From: Octadecabacter arcticus 238
Lineage (GTDB): Bacteria > Pseudomonadota > Alphaproteobacteria > Rhodobacterales > Rhodobacteraceae
Direction of reading: 5' to 3'
NCBI RefSeq assembly: GCF_000155735.2
Contig: NC_020908.1
Coordinates: 2,547,001-2,611,000 of the forward strand
DNA length: 64,000 nucleotides
Shown here one piece after another: positions 34,675-43,498 of the stretch. The translations under genes were made by a program, and so were the position numbers. The notes beneath the pieces were generated by a model, which worked only from the letters and a program-made list of their open reading frames with translations, did no database searches and had not been told where the DNA came from. Positions within the stretch are counted from its first letter, which is position 1. Each line of letters begins with the position of its first letter.

Positions 34675-35971
34675 CCACGCCGTTAATCTGTTTCCCATCT
34701 GCCGCTCGTTGAGTGGCAGCGGCGTGGTTGAAACTCTGTCTTACATCAAAAAATTTCTGCCCAACCTGAATGTCGAGACGGTGAAATCAGGCACTCAAGT
34801 CTTTGATTGGAACGTTCCTCAGGAATGGAATATCAACGATGCCTATGTCGCGAATTCCAAGGGTGAGCGCGTCATCGATTTCAACGAACACAATCTCCAT
34901 ATTTTGGGCTACAGCGAGCCATTCGAAGGCGAGATGACGTTTGAGGAACTTGATGCGCACCTGTACTCTTTGCCGGAACAGCCGGATGCCATCCCCTACA
35001 TTACATCCTACTATAAACGCCGATGGGGGTTTTGCTTAACCGAGAACCTACGCAATGAGATGCGAAAGAGCCCAAAAGAAAAGTACCACGTCAAGGTTGA
35101 TACAACTCTGGAAGACGGTGACCTCAATTATGGAGAGCTCATAATAAAGGGTCAAACCGACGAGGAGATTCTGATTTCTACGTATATTTGCCACCCATCA
35201 ATGGCAAACAACGAGCTTTCGGGGCCCTGTGTGACGCTAGAGTTGGCCAGCTGGTTAGAATCTCTACAGGGTGAACATCATTATACATACAGAATATTAT
35301 TTCTGGTCGAAACAATCGGTTCAATAATCTATCTATCAAAGCACCTAGAGTACCTAAAAAAGCATCTGAAAGCGGGGTACGTTTTATCCTGTGTTGGTGA
35401 CAATTTAGACTATTCCGTGGTCAATACACCTGACGAAAACACCGCTTCAGAAATTGCGCTGGAGCATGTTCTAAAGCACCATACGGGCAAATACTCTAAG
35501 TACCCGTTTACGCAGCGTGGCTCAGATGAGCGTCAGTATTGCTCAGCTGGAGTGGACTTACCCGTCGCCGGTTTTTGCAGAAGTAAATACGCTGAGTTCC
35601 CCGAGTATCATACATCTTTAGATGATTTGGACTTCATCTCAGAGGAGGGCCTATTCGGCGCCTACGAAGTGATGCAGAAAGTTATTACTCTTTTTGAAAA
35701 CAACGCAGTCTACAAAACCAAAGTCCTAGGCGAACCACAACTGGGAAAACGTGGCCTCTACCCCTCTATTTCAACGAAGGAAACTGCGGCGCAAACACGG
35801 GATATGATGAACCTCATCGCATACTCCAATGGCAGCAGAAGTTTGTTGGAAATTGCTGAGAAAACCAATACCTCGATCAGCAAATTTTACCCAATCGTGC
35901 CTAAGCTTTTAGAAGCCGATGTTATGGAAAAACATGAAACTGCGAGCGTCTGTTTTCCGAAAATAAATTAG
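34649..35971 (+). CDS. DUF4910/DUF2172 protein, M28-aminopeptidase-like
   Basis: A 440-residue protein with the N-terminal signature LFPICRSLSGSGVVETLSYI (~12-31) and a metallopeptidase-like core. STYICHPSMANNELSGP (~177-193) gives His and possibly Asp/Glu ligands, ILFLVETIGSI (~220) Glu, and FPEYHTSLDDLDFIS (~315-329) the last His. A winged-helix-like C-terminal segment follows (LLEIAEKTNTSISKFY). The Campylobacter jejuni homologue Cj1295 is needed to add di-O-methylglyceric acid to flagellar pseudaminic acid. I take the ATG at 34649 as start; a TTG seven codons earlier is possible. It is the last gene of the operon. Confidence 0.85.
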   Translation: MTTKTAIYNHAVNLFPICRSLSGSGVVETLSYIKKFLPNLNVETVKSGTQVFDWNVPQEWNINDAYVANSKGERVIDFNEHNLHILGYSEPFEGEMTFEELDAHLYSLPEQPDAIPYITSYYKRRWGFCLTENLRNEMRKSPKEKYHVKVDTTLEDGDLNYGELIIKGQTDEEILISTYICHPSMANNELSGPCVTLELASWLESLQGEHHYTYRILFLVETIGSIIYLSKHLEYLKKHLKAGYVLSCVGDNLDYSVVNTPDENTASEIALEHVLKHHTGKYSKYPFTQRGSDERQYCSAGVDLPVAGFCRSKYAEFPEYHTSLDDLDFISEEGLFGAYEVMQKVITLFENNAVYKTKVLGEPQLGKRGLYPSISTKETAAQTRDMMNLIAYSNGSRSLLEIAEKTNTSISKFYPIVPKLLEADVMEKHETASVCFPKIN

Positions 35972-36195
35972 GCCAATACAACATCGATAAACACAGAAAT
36001 ACTGATACATTGCTTCCCTGCTGGGCGCGGCGGATCTCTTGCAACGCTGACTTTGCATCGGAGCATAGTGGACACTTAATCGGACAGTTGGCAGGCAGCT
36101 TACGACCTTCCCTTAGCCGTAAAAGTGTTATATTATATCACCATGAGCACATCTTTTTATACTCTTGGCAATTACATCGCAGCGGGTGGTCTCGC
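35972..36195. other. Noncoding spacer between the glycan operon and phage-like genes
   Basis: No gene is seen. The open frame upstream of the DUF5681 start at 36196 has no ribosome site and is not used. Composition shifts from AT-rich to GC-rich across this stretch. Confidence 0.4.
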
Positions 36196-36618
36196 ATGAG
36201 TGACCGCAAAACCGGACGCAATGCGGATGGCACGTTTGGGCCGGGCAACTCTGGCAAGCCCAAGGGGACGCGCCACAAGGCTACACTGGCGGCTATGGCG
36301 CTGCTAGACGGTGAGGCGGAGGCGCTGTCCCGTAAGGCAGTAGAACTAGCCTTAGAGGGCGATACAACGGCCCTGCGGCTTTGTCCTGAGCGTATCGCGC
36401 CACCTAGAAAAGATGCGCCCGTGACCTTCGACCTCCCTACGATGAATTCAGCAACGGACGCAGCAAAGGCGGCGGGTGCGGTTCTGAATGCTGTTGCTGA
36501 TGGAGACCTCACCCCGACTAAGGGTGCGCACATCATGGCGCTGGTGGAGACCTACCGGCGGACGCTTGAAACAAGTGACTTGGAAACACGTATAGCCACT
36601 TTGGAGGCAGTCACATGA
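36196..36618 (+). CDS. DUF5681 domain protein, phage-like
   Basis: A 140-residue protein with the N-terminal GRNADGTFGPGNSGKPKGTR (~6-25) that defines DUF5681, followed by helical segments. Such proteins occur next to terminase genes in prophages and integrated elements and may act as small terminase-like or scaffolding proteins. The start is the ATG at 36196. Its stop overlaps the next start (ATGA, 36615-36618). Confidence 0.75.
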   Translation: MSDRKTGRNADGTFGPGNSGKPKGTRHKATLAAMALLDGEAEALSRKAVELALEGDTTALRLCPERIAPPRKDAPVTFDLPTMNSATDAAKAAGAVLNAVADGDLTPTKGAHIMALVETYRRTLETSDLETRIATLEAVT

Positions 36619-36821
36619 CAATTAAGCGGCGACTTGATCGGCTAATAGCCAAGCGCGGTGGTCAGTGCAAAAACGAGCCTCGGATTACCCTCATGCAGGA
36701 CGGTCGAGAAGTTACCGTTCTCGACCTGAGCGGAACCGGCATCACTTGGTCGCAATTGTTTGAAAGCATAGCCCGTCGTGGCACCACCATCACTGACGCT
36801 GCTAGGCACAATCATGTCTAG
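36615..36821 (+). CDS. Small hypothetical protein in the phage-like set
   Basis: 68 residues: a basic N-terminus (TIKRRLDRLIAKRGG) and a beta-rich middle (DGREVTVLDLSGTGITWSQL). Translational coupling to the DUF5681 gene (ATGA) and an 8-base overlap with the next gene support it as real. The function is unknown. Confidence 0.6.
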   Translation: MTIKRRLDRLIAKRGGQCKNEPRITLMQDGREVTVLDLSGTGITWSQLFESIARRGTTITDAARHNHV

Positions 36822-37053
36822 GCTCGTTGCACGGCTATCCAAGCTGGAACAGCGACAGGGCGCCTCCAAGGAAGGAAGCAGCTTCATTATTCAGAGGCAA
36901 TTATTCTGGCGTGAGGGAGACGCACTGCACAGCGTCACAGCATATGCATCTATCTTGAAAGAAACCGGTTGGGCGCGCATTTTATATTCCGAGGGTGAAA
37001 CTGAGGCGGCTTTTGAAGCTCGCGTCGATGCAAAAGCTTGTGGCGACGACTAA
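36814..37053 (+). CDS. Small hypothetical protein in the phage-like set
   Basis: 79 residues starting SRLVARLSKLEQRQG, an amphipathic helix common at the N-terminus of small phage-island proteins, then an acidic C-terminus. It overlaps the preceding gene. The function is unknown. Confidence 0.55.
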   Translation: MSRLVARLSKLEQRQGASKEGSSFIIQRQLFWREGDALHSVTAYASILKETGWARILYSEGETEAAFEARVDAKACGDD

Positions 37054-37681
37054 GCGCTAAAGGTCGCGAGGTTTGCCAACAACGAACCAGTTCAAGAAGG
37101 GCGGCATCGTGGTAAACATGCAGGACTACGACCAGCTACAAAATCTGAGACTGAATGGGCTCTAAAATTCGCTCAAGAACTGATTGAGTTATATGTCACC
37201 AGGAAAGCTAATGGCGCTAACTATGCCACAAGGTGATTGAAAGTTGGCTTTCGCAATTTTCCATGTTCAACCAGCACCAAGGTTTTTGAAGACTTGGTTT
37301 GAAAAATTGACTTTTGAGACCGACTGAGACGTCAGAAGGCCCTTTGTCGAAGGTCGTCAATCCGCCCTTCACGTCGAAATGTGCATGGCGCAGCATCTGT
37401 CACTATCAGCCCAAACTAGACTTTCGCTGCTGTGACCACAAAGGTCCGCTTTGCTGAAATTAGGCATTTTACAATTTCATACGTCCGGACCCTAGCGGAG
37501 CTTGATTGCATCCGGAAGAACGCCGAACCATTCACGGCACTGCATGCGAGTATTAAACCTATCGATAATTCAAGACGCAGATGATGCTATTACACGTAAA
37601 GCTACGCTCACTTGTCTCGCTGAGTGTCTCGCTGAAAAAATTACGGCGGTCCTCAGTATGCAGCTAAGTCATTGATTTAAA
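37054..37681. other. Noncoding or decayed DNA before the att site
   Basis: Over 600 bases without a credible gene. A short open piece near 37080-37165 (FKKGGIVVNMQDYDQLQNLR) could be a phage-gene remnant. Nothing else is recognised. Confidence 0.4.
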
Positions 37682-37727
37682 TGGTGCCCCCACACGGACT
37701 CGAACCGCGGACCTACTGATTACAAAT
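37682..37727 (-). other. tRNA-Thr(TGT) 3'-half: integrase attachment site
   Basis: On the minus strand this is the 3' half of a tRNA from the anticodon loop to CCA: ATTTGTAATCAGTAGGTCC, then the T-arm GGTTCGAGTCC and acceptor strand GGGGGCACCA. The 5' half (D-arm, first acceptor strand) is absent, so it is not a gene. It lies 149 bases before a tyrosine integrase gene, which is the usual arrangement of an att core copied from a tRNA gene. The complete tRNA-Thr should sit at the other end of the island, outside this window. Confidence 0.85.
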
Positions 37728-37875
37728 TACATGGCCCCAGTTTTCGTAGGATTGCATCGGCACTCATTTTATCCACATAAAACCTTATTTATAAGAATAT
37801 AAGGTATCATAGCATTGCGTGGCATTGCATCAAAGCGTATGTTTTTTGTAACCCATATGTAACCCAAGGCCACCC

Positions 37876-39033
37876 ATGCCCAAACTCGCACAACAACCTC
37901 TGACCGAGCTCGCAATCAGGAAGGCAAAGCCTGCGGACAAGCGTTACGACCTCTTCGACGCAAGCGTACGAGGCTTGGGCCTTAGGGTGGCAACGTCAGG
38001 CACTAAAAGCTGGTTCATGATGCGGCGCTTCAATGGGCGTATGCTACGAACTACTTTTGGCAGATATCCGGACTTGACTCTAGCCAATGCTCGTCTGAAA
38101 GCACCCAATGTACTTGCCGATATGTCTGACGGGCTAACCCAAGGGCAGCGAAAAACAGACCTATTCAAGGTTGTCCTCGATGAATGGCTTAAAAAGGACC
38201 AAGCAAAAAACAAAAGCGTCCATCAAGTAAGGGTAGCTATGTATAAGCACGCCCTGCCCGCGTTCGGCCCTATGCCCGTGGCATCTATAACCAAGCGCGA
38301 TGTGAACAGGCTAATCGACAAGATCGTAGATGCCGGCAGCCCAGTGGCAGCTAACCGGGTTCTGGCTTTCACAAAGCGTTTCTTCTCTTGGTGCAAGGAA
38401 CGAGACATTCTTGAACTATCGCCAGCAGAGGCAATCAGGCCACCGTCTAAAGAAAAAACCCGCGATCGCGTTTTGACACTGGAGGAGATAAAAGGCTTCT
38501 GGGCCGCGTGTGACCAAATGGGTTACCCTTGGGGGCCCATATTTCAACTGCTGCTGTTAACGGGTGCACGTCTCAGAGAAGTCTCTCAGGCAAGCTGGGG
38601 CGAAGTTTCTATTGCAGATGGAACATTGAATTTACCGGCGCGCAGGACAAAGAATGGCCGCGCCCATCAAATTCAATTGTCCGATCAAGCAATAAATATC
38701 ATTCAGGCTCTGCCCAAAGTTGAAGGCCAAGACCTAATTTTCACCACGAATGGAACAACGGCAGTATCGGGTTTTAGCAAGGTTAAAAAACGCCTCGATA
38801 TTATCAGTGGGGTTGCCGATTGGCGCTTCCACGACCTTCGACGCAGCTTTGCCACCCACAGCACTGAAAGACTCGGTATTAGCCCCGTTGTAGCAGACAA
38901 GATATTGAACCATGTGACAGGACAGGTCCGCGGTGTCGCCGCCATCTATCAGCACGGAGAATATCTCGAAGAACGACGTGCATCATTGCAGAAGTGGGGC
39001 AACTTTATACAGGGTTTAATCGCGGATGAATAA
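37876..39033 (+). CDS. Tyrosine site-specific integrase with DUF4102-like N-terminus
   Basis: A 385-residue phage/island integrase. The N-terminal DUF4102-like arm-binding domain reads LTELAIRKAKPADKRYDLFD, then GLGLRVATSGTKSW. A SAM-like core-binding domain follows (~85-190). The catalytic domain carries Arg in LLTGARLREVSQASW (~227), His and Arg in WRFHDLRRSFATHS (~317-320) and Tyr in AAIYQHGEYLEER (~354). It faces away from the tRNA-Thr half-site, and the stop overlaps the next gene by eight bases. It is complete and presumably active. Confidence 0.92.
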   Translation: MPKLAQQPLTELAIRKAKPADKRYDLFDASVRGLGLRVATSGTKSWFMMRRFNGRMLRTTFGRYPDLTLANARLKAPNVLADMSDGLTQGQRKTDLFKVVLDEWLKKDQAKNKSVHQVRVAMYKHALPAFGPMPVASITKRDVNRLIDKIVDAGSPVAANRVLAFTKRFFSWCKERDILELSPAEAIRPPSKEKTRDRVLTLEEIKGFWAACDQMGYPWGPIFQLLLLTGARLREVSQASWGEVSIADGTLNLPARRTKNGRAHQIQLSDQAINIIQALPKVEGQDLIFTTNGTTAVSGFSKVKKRLDIISGVADWRFHDLRRSFATHSTERLGISPVVADKILNHVTGQVRGVAAIYQHGEYLEERRASLQKWGNFIQGLIADE

Positions 39034-39667
39034 GAGGCCCAAGCCTAAAACGGCTCTTAGCCGTGAAGAATTATTGCACGCCATGGAACCTGTGAGATAC
39101 CTCATTCCGAATGGTAACTTTGATAAATTCTTTGACCAGGTAGATGTTGCAATAGAAATTTATTTGGATTTAGACGAACCAAGCATTGTTGCAAAAGAGT
39201 TAAGGGAAATAAATCGGATATGTCAAAAGCCCAACTACACACTGCTAAGCATACTTGAAAATATCAGTACGACTACGAAGAATTTGCTGGAAGGGTCGAA
39301 CCTTCTGGAAGGGGCAAAACCGCTTCCAAAGTTACCTAATAGAAAAGACAGGGCCGGAATAAATGCATTGGCCCAAGACATCCGTCAGAGGATTGCAGTG
39401 AGCGGAAAGAGACTATCAGACAGAGTCGGTTATCGCCTGATCGGCCCGTCTAAAGAAGGTCGCCCCTCTAAAGATCGTTTGAGCGTTTTAGTCTCCTTTG
39501 TGGCGGCAGCCTACGTCAGTGCAGCAGTGGAAAGCTATAGACGTCGCTGGGACACCGACGGCGACCTCCCATTTCATAGAATCCTCGAAGTCTTATTCAA
39601 GGCATTAGGAATTGATGCGTCCACAGATGAAGCAATCAAAAGACAAAAGAAAAGCATGACACCATAA
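39026..39667 (+). CDS. Hypothetical protein coupled to the integrase
   Basis: 213 residues, soluble, mostly helical. It overlaps the end of the integrase gene. The middle contains a short duplication, LLEGSNLLEGAKPLPKLP. The C-terminal part has VLVSFVAAAYVSAAVESYRR and a predicted helical end. No family is recognised. Tight coupling to int suggests an accessory role such as excision or directionality, or simply a cargo gene. Confidence 0.65.
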   Translation: MNKRPKPKTALSREELLHAMEPVRYLIPNGNFDKFFDQVDVAIEIYLDLDEPSIVAKELREINRICQKPNYTLLSILENISTTTKNLLEGSNLLEGAKPLPKLPNRKDRAGINALAQDIRQRIAVSGKRLSDRVGYRLIGPSKEGRPSKDRLSVLVSFVAAAYVSAAVESYRRRWDTDGDLPFHRILEVLFKALGIDASTDEAIKRQKKSMTP

Positions 39668-39743
39668 AATAAAAAAGTGAATTTTCAGAAATTTATCCGT
39701 AAAATACACCTAGAATTGTTGTTACCAAGAAAACGGGGGGGTT

Positions 39744-40829
39744 CTTAGGCTCAAGTTTCAAATGCAACACTCAGAGCCCTTTGGGCATAGGATGTTGTGA
39801 TGGACATACGAAGCAAGCACCTCAGCAGCGAGGACCGTGGCGTGATATTAGCCGAGCATAATAGGGGCAGCAGTCAGCGGTTGATCGGCCAGCTTTTGCA
39901 TCGCCCGGCGAGCACGATCTGCCGTGAGCTGGCGCGAGGTCGGCAGGAAGACGGCAGCTATTGCCCGCAAGCGGCGCGGCAGGCCTATGATGCCCGGCGT
40001 GCGCGCTGCCGCCGCGAGCGCAAGCTTGTGGAGGGGAGCGATCTTTATCGTTTTGTTCATGGCAAGCTCGTACATCTGCACTGGTCGCCTGAGCAGATTG
40101 CGCAGAGACTGCGTCTCATGAAGCCTGATGATCCATCCGCCCATGTGAGCCATGAGACCATCTATGCCGCGATTTACGCGCAGCCACGTGGTGGGCTGAA
40201 GGCGGCGATGATCGAGGCGTTGCGTCAAGCGAAGCCTAAGCGTGGGCTCAAGCGCAGGACAGCGGCGGGCAGTGCTATGGTCTCGGAATCATTGCGCATT
40301 ATCAATCGCCCTGAAGAGATCGAAGCGCGACTGGTACCAGGCCATTGGGAGGGCGACCTCATCAAGGGCGCATTCAATCGCTCGTCAGTGGGGACCTTGG
40401 TCGAGCGCAAGACACGCTTTGTCATTCTTTGCAAAATGGACGGCAATGGGGCCGAGGCCGCGCTCGACAGCTTCACCCGCCAGATGAGACGACTACCCGC
40501 TGCTTTGCGCAAGAGCATGACCTACGACCGCGGCTCCGAAATGGCCTGCCACCCCGAACTCGCCAGACGGTTGAAGATCGATATCTGGTTCTGCGATCCG
40601 CATGCGCCTTGGCAGCGTGGCAGCAACGAGAACACCAACGGACTGCTGCGTCAGTACATGCCCAAAGGAACTGACCTGAACGGTGCAAGCCAAACATGGC
40701 TGAACGACGTTGCAAACCTGATGAACAACCGCCCGAGAAAAACTCTCGGTTGGAGAACACCCGCTGAAGCCATGGCCGACGAAATCGCGGCCTTCAAATC
40801 AACCGTTGCACTTGATGTTTGAATCCAAG
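39744..40829 (+). mobile_element. IS30-family insertion sequence, intact copy 1
   Basis: A 1086-bp element with imperfect 25-bp inverted ends (left CTTAGGCTCAAGTTTCAAAT; the complement of the right end begins CTTGGATTCAAACATCAAGT). It is flanked by the 3-bp duplication GTT (39741-39743 and 40830-40832). It carries one full transposase. It is almost identical to the copy at 61246-62331 and is the likely parent type of the deleted copy at 28857-29724. Confidence 0.93.
39800..40822 (+). CDS. IS30-family transposase
   Basis: A 340-residue DDE transposase. The N-terminal HTH is LSSEDRGVILAEHNRGSSQR, then LIGQLLHRPASTICREL. A second DNA-binding part is PEQIAQRLRLM. The DDE core has Asp in HWEGDLIKG, Asp in SMTYDRGSEMA and Glu in SNENTNGLLRQY. 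The ATG at 39800 has AGGA about eight bases upstream. It differs from the 61302-62324 copy by a Ser/Pro change near residue 158 and almost nothing else, so the transposition is recent. Confidence 0.92.
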   Translation: MDIRSKHLSSEDRGVILAEHNRGSSQRLIGQLLHRPASTICRELARGRQEDGSYCPQAARQAYDARRARCRRERKLVEGSDLYRFVHGKLVHLHWSPEQIAQRLRLMKPDDPSAHVSHETIYAAIYAQPRGGLKAAMIEALRQAKPKRGLKRRTAAGSAMVSESLRIINRPEEIEARLVPGHWEGDLIKGAFNRSSVGTLVERKTRFVILCKMDGNGAEAALDSFTRQMRRLPAALRKSMTYDRGSEMACHPELARRLKIDIWFCDPHAPWQRGSNENTNGLLRQYMPKGTDLNGASQTWLNDVANLMNNRPRKTLGWRTPAEAMADEIAAFKSTVALDV

Positions 40830-40956
40830 GTTTCTCGTGCCTGATCGGCCAAGCTGTAATTTGGCAATGTTAGAAAAAAGCTCGCCATGAAAGCTGCTAT
40901 TACCGTCCGCAAAACACTTAACCTTCCAAATATAGTAAATATAAACATAATTTATA
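40830..40956. other. Spacer between IS30 and the Sel1-repeat gene
   Basis: AT-rich noncoding sequence. No clear terminator is seen. Confidence 0.3.
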
Positions 40957-42024
40957 CTACCTGCTGCATTCGGCATAATTCGAAGACATGCATTCTTCAG
41001 CTTCTTGGGCTATAGCATCAAGTGTCGCAGCAGATGTACCATTTTCTAAGAGCCAACGTTCATAACTCATCAAATCCTCACTACTTGCGGATGGCTCGAC
41101 TTGTGTCGCAACACTCAACCAAAAATATCCTGTCAAAAGGTTTTTTAATAAGCCTCTACCTCGGATATAATTTTCAGCCAGCATTGATTGGGCCTCGGCA
41201 ATCCCTAACCTTGCCAGAACCTGCAAATCTGCATTGGCAGCCTGATAATTGTTATCCACACCAATTCCTTCACTTAGTAAAGCAGATCGTAACAGTTTTG
41301 CATCTACGCGACCCGCCTCAGCAGCGCGGTCAGCCCAATAAAAGGCATTTTCAAAGTTTACCTCAGTACCCCGACCTGCAGTATAATTAGACCAAGTGTA
41401 TATCATCGCTTCAGTGTGCCCACTCCGTGCGGCCTGCCGCATCCAATGAAAGCTCAATGACTCATCAGCGTCCACGCCAATACCTAAGTAGGCCAAGCCA
41501 ACCATGTACTGGCTTGATGGCTCTCCCTGGTTTGCGGCTTGTAAAAACCAGGGAAAGGCACGTTCCGTATCTTGTGGAACGGAAACTCCATTACTAAATA
41601 AAATGCCCAAATTCTTTTGAGCATCAATTTGTCCAGTCGACGCCGCTTGTTCCCATAATGCAATAGCCCGATTAATATCGGGCATCACACCATCACCTCG
41701 CCGATACATTAAACCCAAATTGAATTGTGCTTCGGGGTAGCCGGATTCAGACAAAACTGAAAAGCTCTCAAAAGCTCGAGAGTAATCTTGCGTCCGTATG
41801 GCATTTAAAGCTTCGTCAAAAACGGTTTGAGCTGAAACCTGCTGCGACTGAACGGTCACAGTGTCATTGCCCAAGCCTCCTAAAACTCCAATCAAAGCGC
41901 CCAACAAAAATAGCTCACCAACTTCAGCACCCCCTATTCCGGGCGCAGGAGCCAGCATCAGGTCGTAATCCATGCGATGGCCGGGGTTCCATAAATTTCC
42001 CGTCGGCAACCGTCGCCATGGGTT

Positions 42025-42192
42025 TGGCCCCATGGACAATCCGCCACCTGGCCCCATGGACAATCCGCCACCTGGCCCCATGGACAATCCGCCACCAGGC
42101 CCCATGGACAATCCACCGCCAGGACCCATGGACAATCCGCCACCTGGCCCCATGGACATTCCGCCACCAGGACCAATCGAACAAGGCCCGCC
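42025..42192 (-). repeat. 24-bp tandem repeats encoding GPGGGLSM units
   Basis: Six near-identical 24-base units (GGCCCCATGGACAATCCGCC plus ACCT and variants) and one diverged unit encode a Gly/Pro/Met-rich octapeptide array just after the signal peptide. Differences are mostly third-position changes. Such arrays expand and contract by slippage. Confidence 0.85.
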
Positions 42193-42265
42193 TGGCCCTG
42201 CGTAACCAACACATGCCGCAGAGACAGAAGCGGGAAAAGTTAACGAGAACCAAAAAATTAAGGTA

Positions 42266-43458
42266 TACTCCTGCGCCTGAATTGACCTGACGATTTTGGG
42301 CCTGCGATTCACTTCGTCGCATGGCCAAAGGCGGTTCAGTCTGTATTTTGAGTTTATGAGCAAGCAATACAAAACAGTCACATTATCCGACGAGCAGCGC
42401 ATAGCACTTGAAGCGCTTTGCCGCCGCCGCAAAGTTGACGCCCTTGTTTGGAAACGGGCGCGCGCGTTTCTTCTTTTGGACGCAGGAGAAGACGCCAGAA
42501 CGGTTTGCCGGATTTTGGATATTGGCCCAACAGTTTTGACGGAGTGGCGATTTGCCTTTGCCGGTGCGGGACTATCGTTTTTCGGTCTGAAGGACTACAG
42601 CCAGCGTCAGGGTCATTTGTCCGTCGTGCAAGAGCAGGCGGTGAGAGCCCATTTCACCGCGCAGCCTGCCCGCAATGCCGATGAGGTCTGTGCCTATGTT
42701 CTAGCCGAGTGCGACCAAAACTACAGCACGTCGGGAGCCGCCAAGCTGATGCGCCGCCTGGGGTTCGCGTATAAGAAACCACAATTGCTGCCTGCACAGG
42801 CCGATGAAGCCAAGCAGGCTGCGTTTATTGCCAAATATGAGGCCCTGATGAACGGGTTGGCCGCAGATGAGATGGTTGTCTTTTCGGACGCTGTCCACCC
42901 CGAACACCAGAGCCGCCCCGCCCATGGTTGGTTCCCCGAGGGGCAAAAGACGGCCCTGAAGGCGACATCAGGGCGCAAGCGGCTCAACATTCAGGGCGCG
43001 CTTGACCTTGAGACTTTCCAGTTCACCTTTGTGGAAGGCGAGAGGATCAATGCCCAGACAACCCGACAGATGCTGGAAAAGTTGGAACGCAACAACCAAA
43101 CCAAGACGGCCATCCACGTCTTTGTCGACAATGCCCGCTATCATCATGCCAAGATACTACAGCCATGGCTGGACAGCCCAGAACGTCGGGTGAAGTTGCA
43201 TTTCTTGCCAGCATATGCCCCGCACCTCAACCCGATCGAGCGTCTTTGGGGTGTTATGCACAAATGGGTCACCCACAATCGGCACTATGCAACGTTCAAC
43301 CAATTCACAGAGGCCATTTTCGACTTCTTCCGCAAGACCCTGCCAGAAAAATGGCCCGAGTTCCGCAATACCGTCACCGACAACTTCCGCGTCATATCGC
43401 TCAAGGAATACAAAGTGATTTGAGGGGAAAACCTCAGGTCAATTCAGGCGCGGGAGTA
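42266..43458 (+). mobile_element. IS630-family insertion sequence
   Basis: Terminal repeats TACTCC(T/C)GCGCCTGAATT and onward GACCTGA match between the left end (42266) and the complement of the right end (43458). The TA target is duplicated (42264-42265 and 43459-43460), as usual for the family. The reading frame of the host gene confirms these borders: only this excision rejoins the signal peptide in frame. It carries one transposase gene in the opposite direction to the host gene. Confidence 0.9.
42356..43423 (+). CDS. IS630-family transposase
   Basis: A 355-residue DDE transposase of the Tc1/mariner-like IS630 group. N-terminal helix-turn-helix domains (~10-110) are followed by the catalytic residues in MVVFSDAVHPEHQ (~183), HVFVDNARYHHAK (~258) and LNPIERLWGVMHKW (~295, Glu). 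The start is the ATG at 42356; a longer frame begins inside the terminal repeat. It is complete. Confidence 0.92.
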   Translation: MSKQYKTVTLSDEQRIALEALCRRRKVDALVWKRARAFLLLDAGEDARTVCRILDIGPTVLTEWRFAFAGAGLSFFGLKDYSQRQGHLSVVQEQAVRAHFTAQPARNADEVCAYVLAECDQNYSTSGAAKLMRRLGFAYKKPQLLPAQADEAKQAAFIAKYEALMNGLAADEMVVFSDAVHPEHQSRPAHGWFPEGQKTALKATSGRKRLNIQGALDLETFQFTFVEGERINAQTTRQMLEKLERNNQTKTAIHVFVDNARYHHAKILQPWLDSPERRVKLHFLPAYAPHLNPIERLWGVMHKWVTHNRHYATFNQFTEAIFDFFRKTLPEKWPEFRNTVTDNFRVISLKEYKVI

Positions 43459-43498
43459 TAAGAAAAATATTTGTATTTTTATAAAGTTTCATAGCCAT

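Larger units (their letters stand above)
40957..43498 (-). pseudogene. Secreted Sel1-repeat protein with Gly/Pro/Met octapeptide repeats, split by IS630
   Basis: The coding parts are 43498-43461 and 42265-40957. Removing the IS630 element and one TA restores one frame: an N-terminus with MKLYKNTNIFL, a hydrophobic core and the signal-peptidase site ASVSA, followed directly by the mature sequence ACVGYAGPGG. Then come about six copies of SMGPGGGL (42025-42192), a hydrophobic glycine-rich segment (~LFLLGALIGVLGGLG) and at least six Sel1 repeats to the C-terminus ECMSSNYAECSR. The protein would be exported and perhaps anchored by the second hydrophobic stretch. The insertion falls inside the signal peptide, so export or expression is lost. 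The C-terminus resembles that of the Sel1 gene at 43823-46405. Confidence 0.85.

Noticed and set aside
37682..37727. A functional tRNA-Thr gene
   Set aside because: Only the part from the anticodon loop to CCA is present. The D-arm and 5' acceptor strand are missing.
42025..42192. The regular 24-bp repeats as a CRISPR array
   Set aside because: The repeats are contiguous without spacers and encode an octapeptide in frame with a Sel1 protein.
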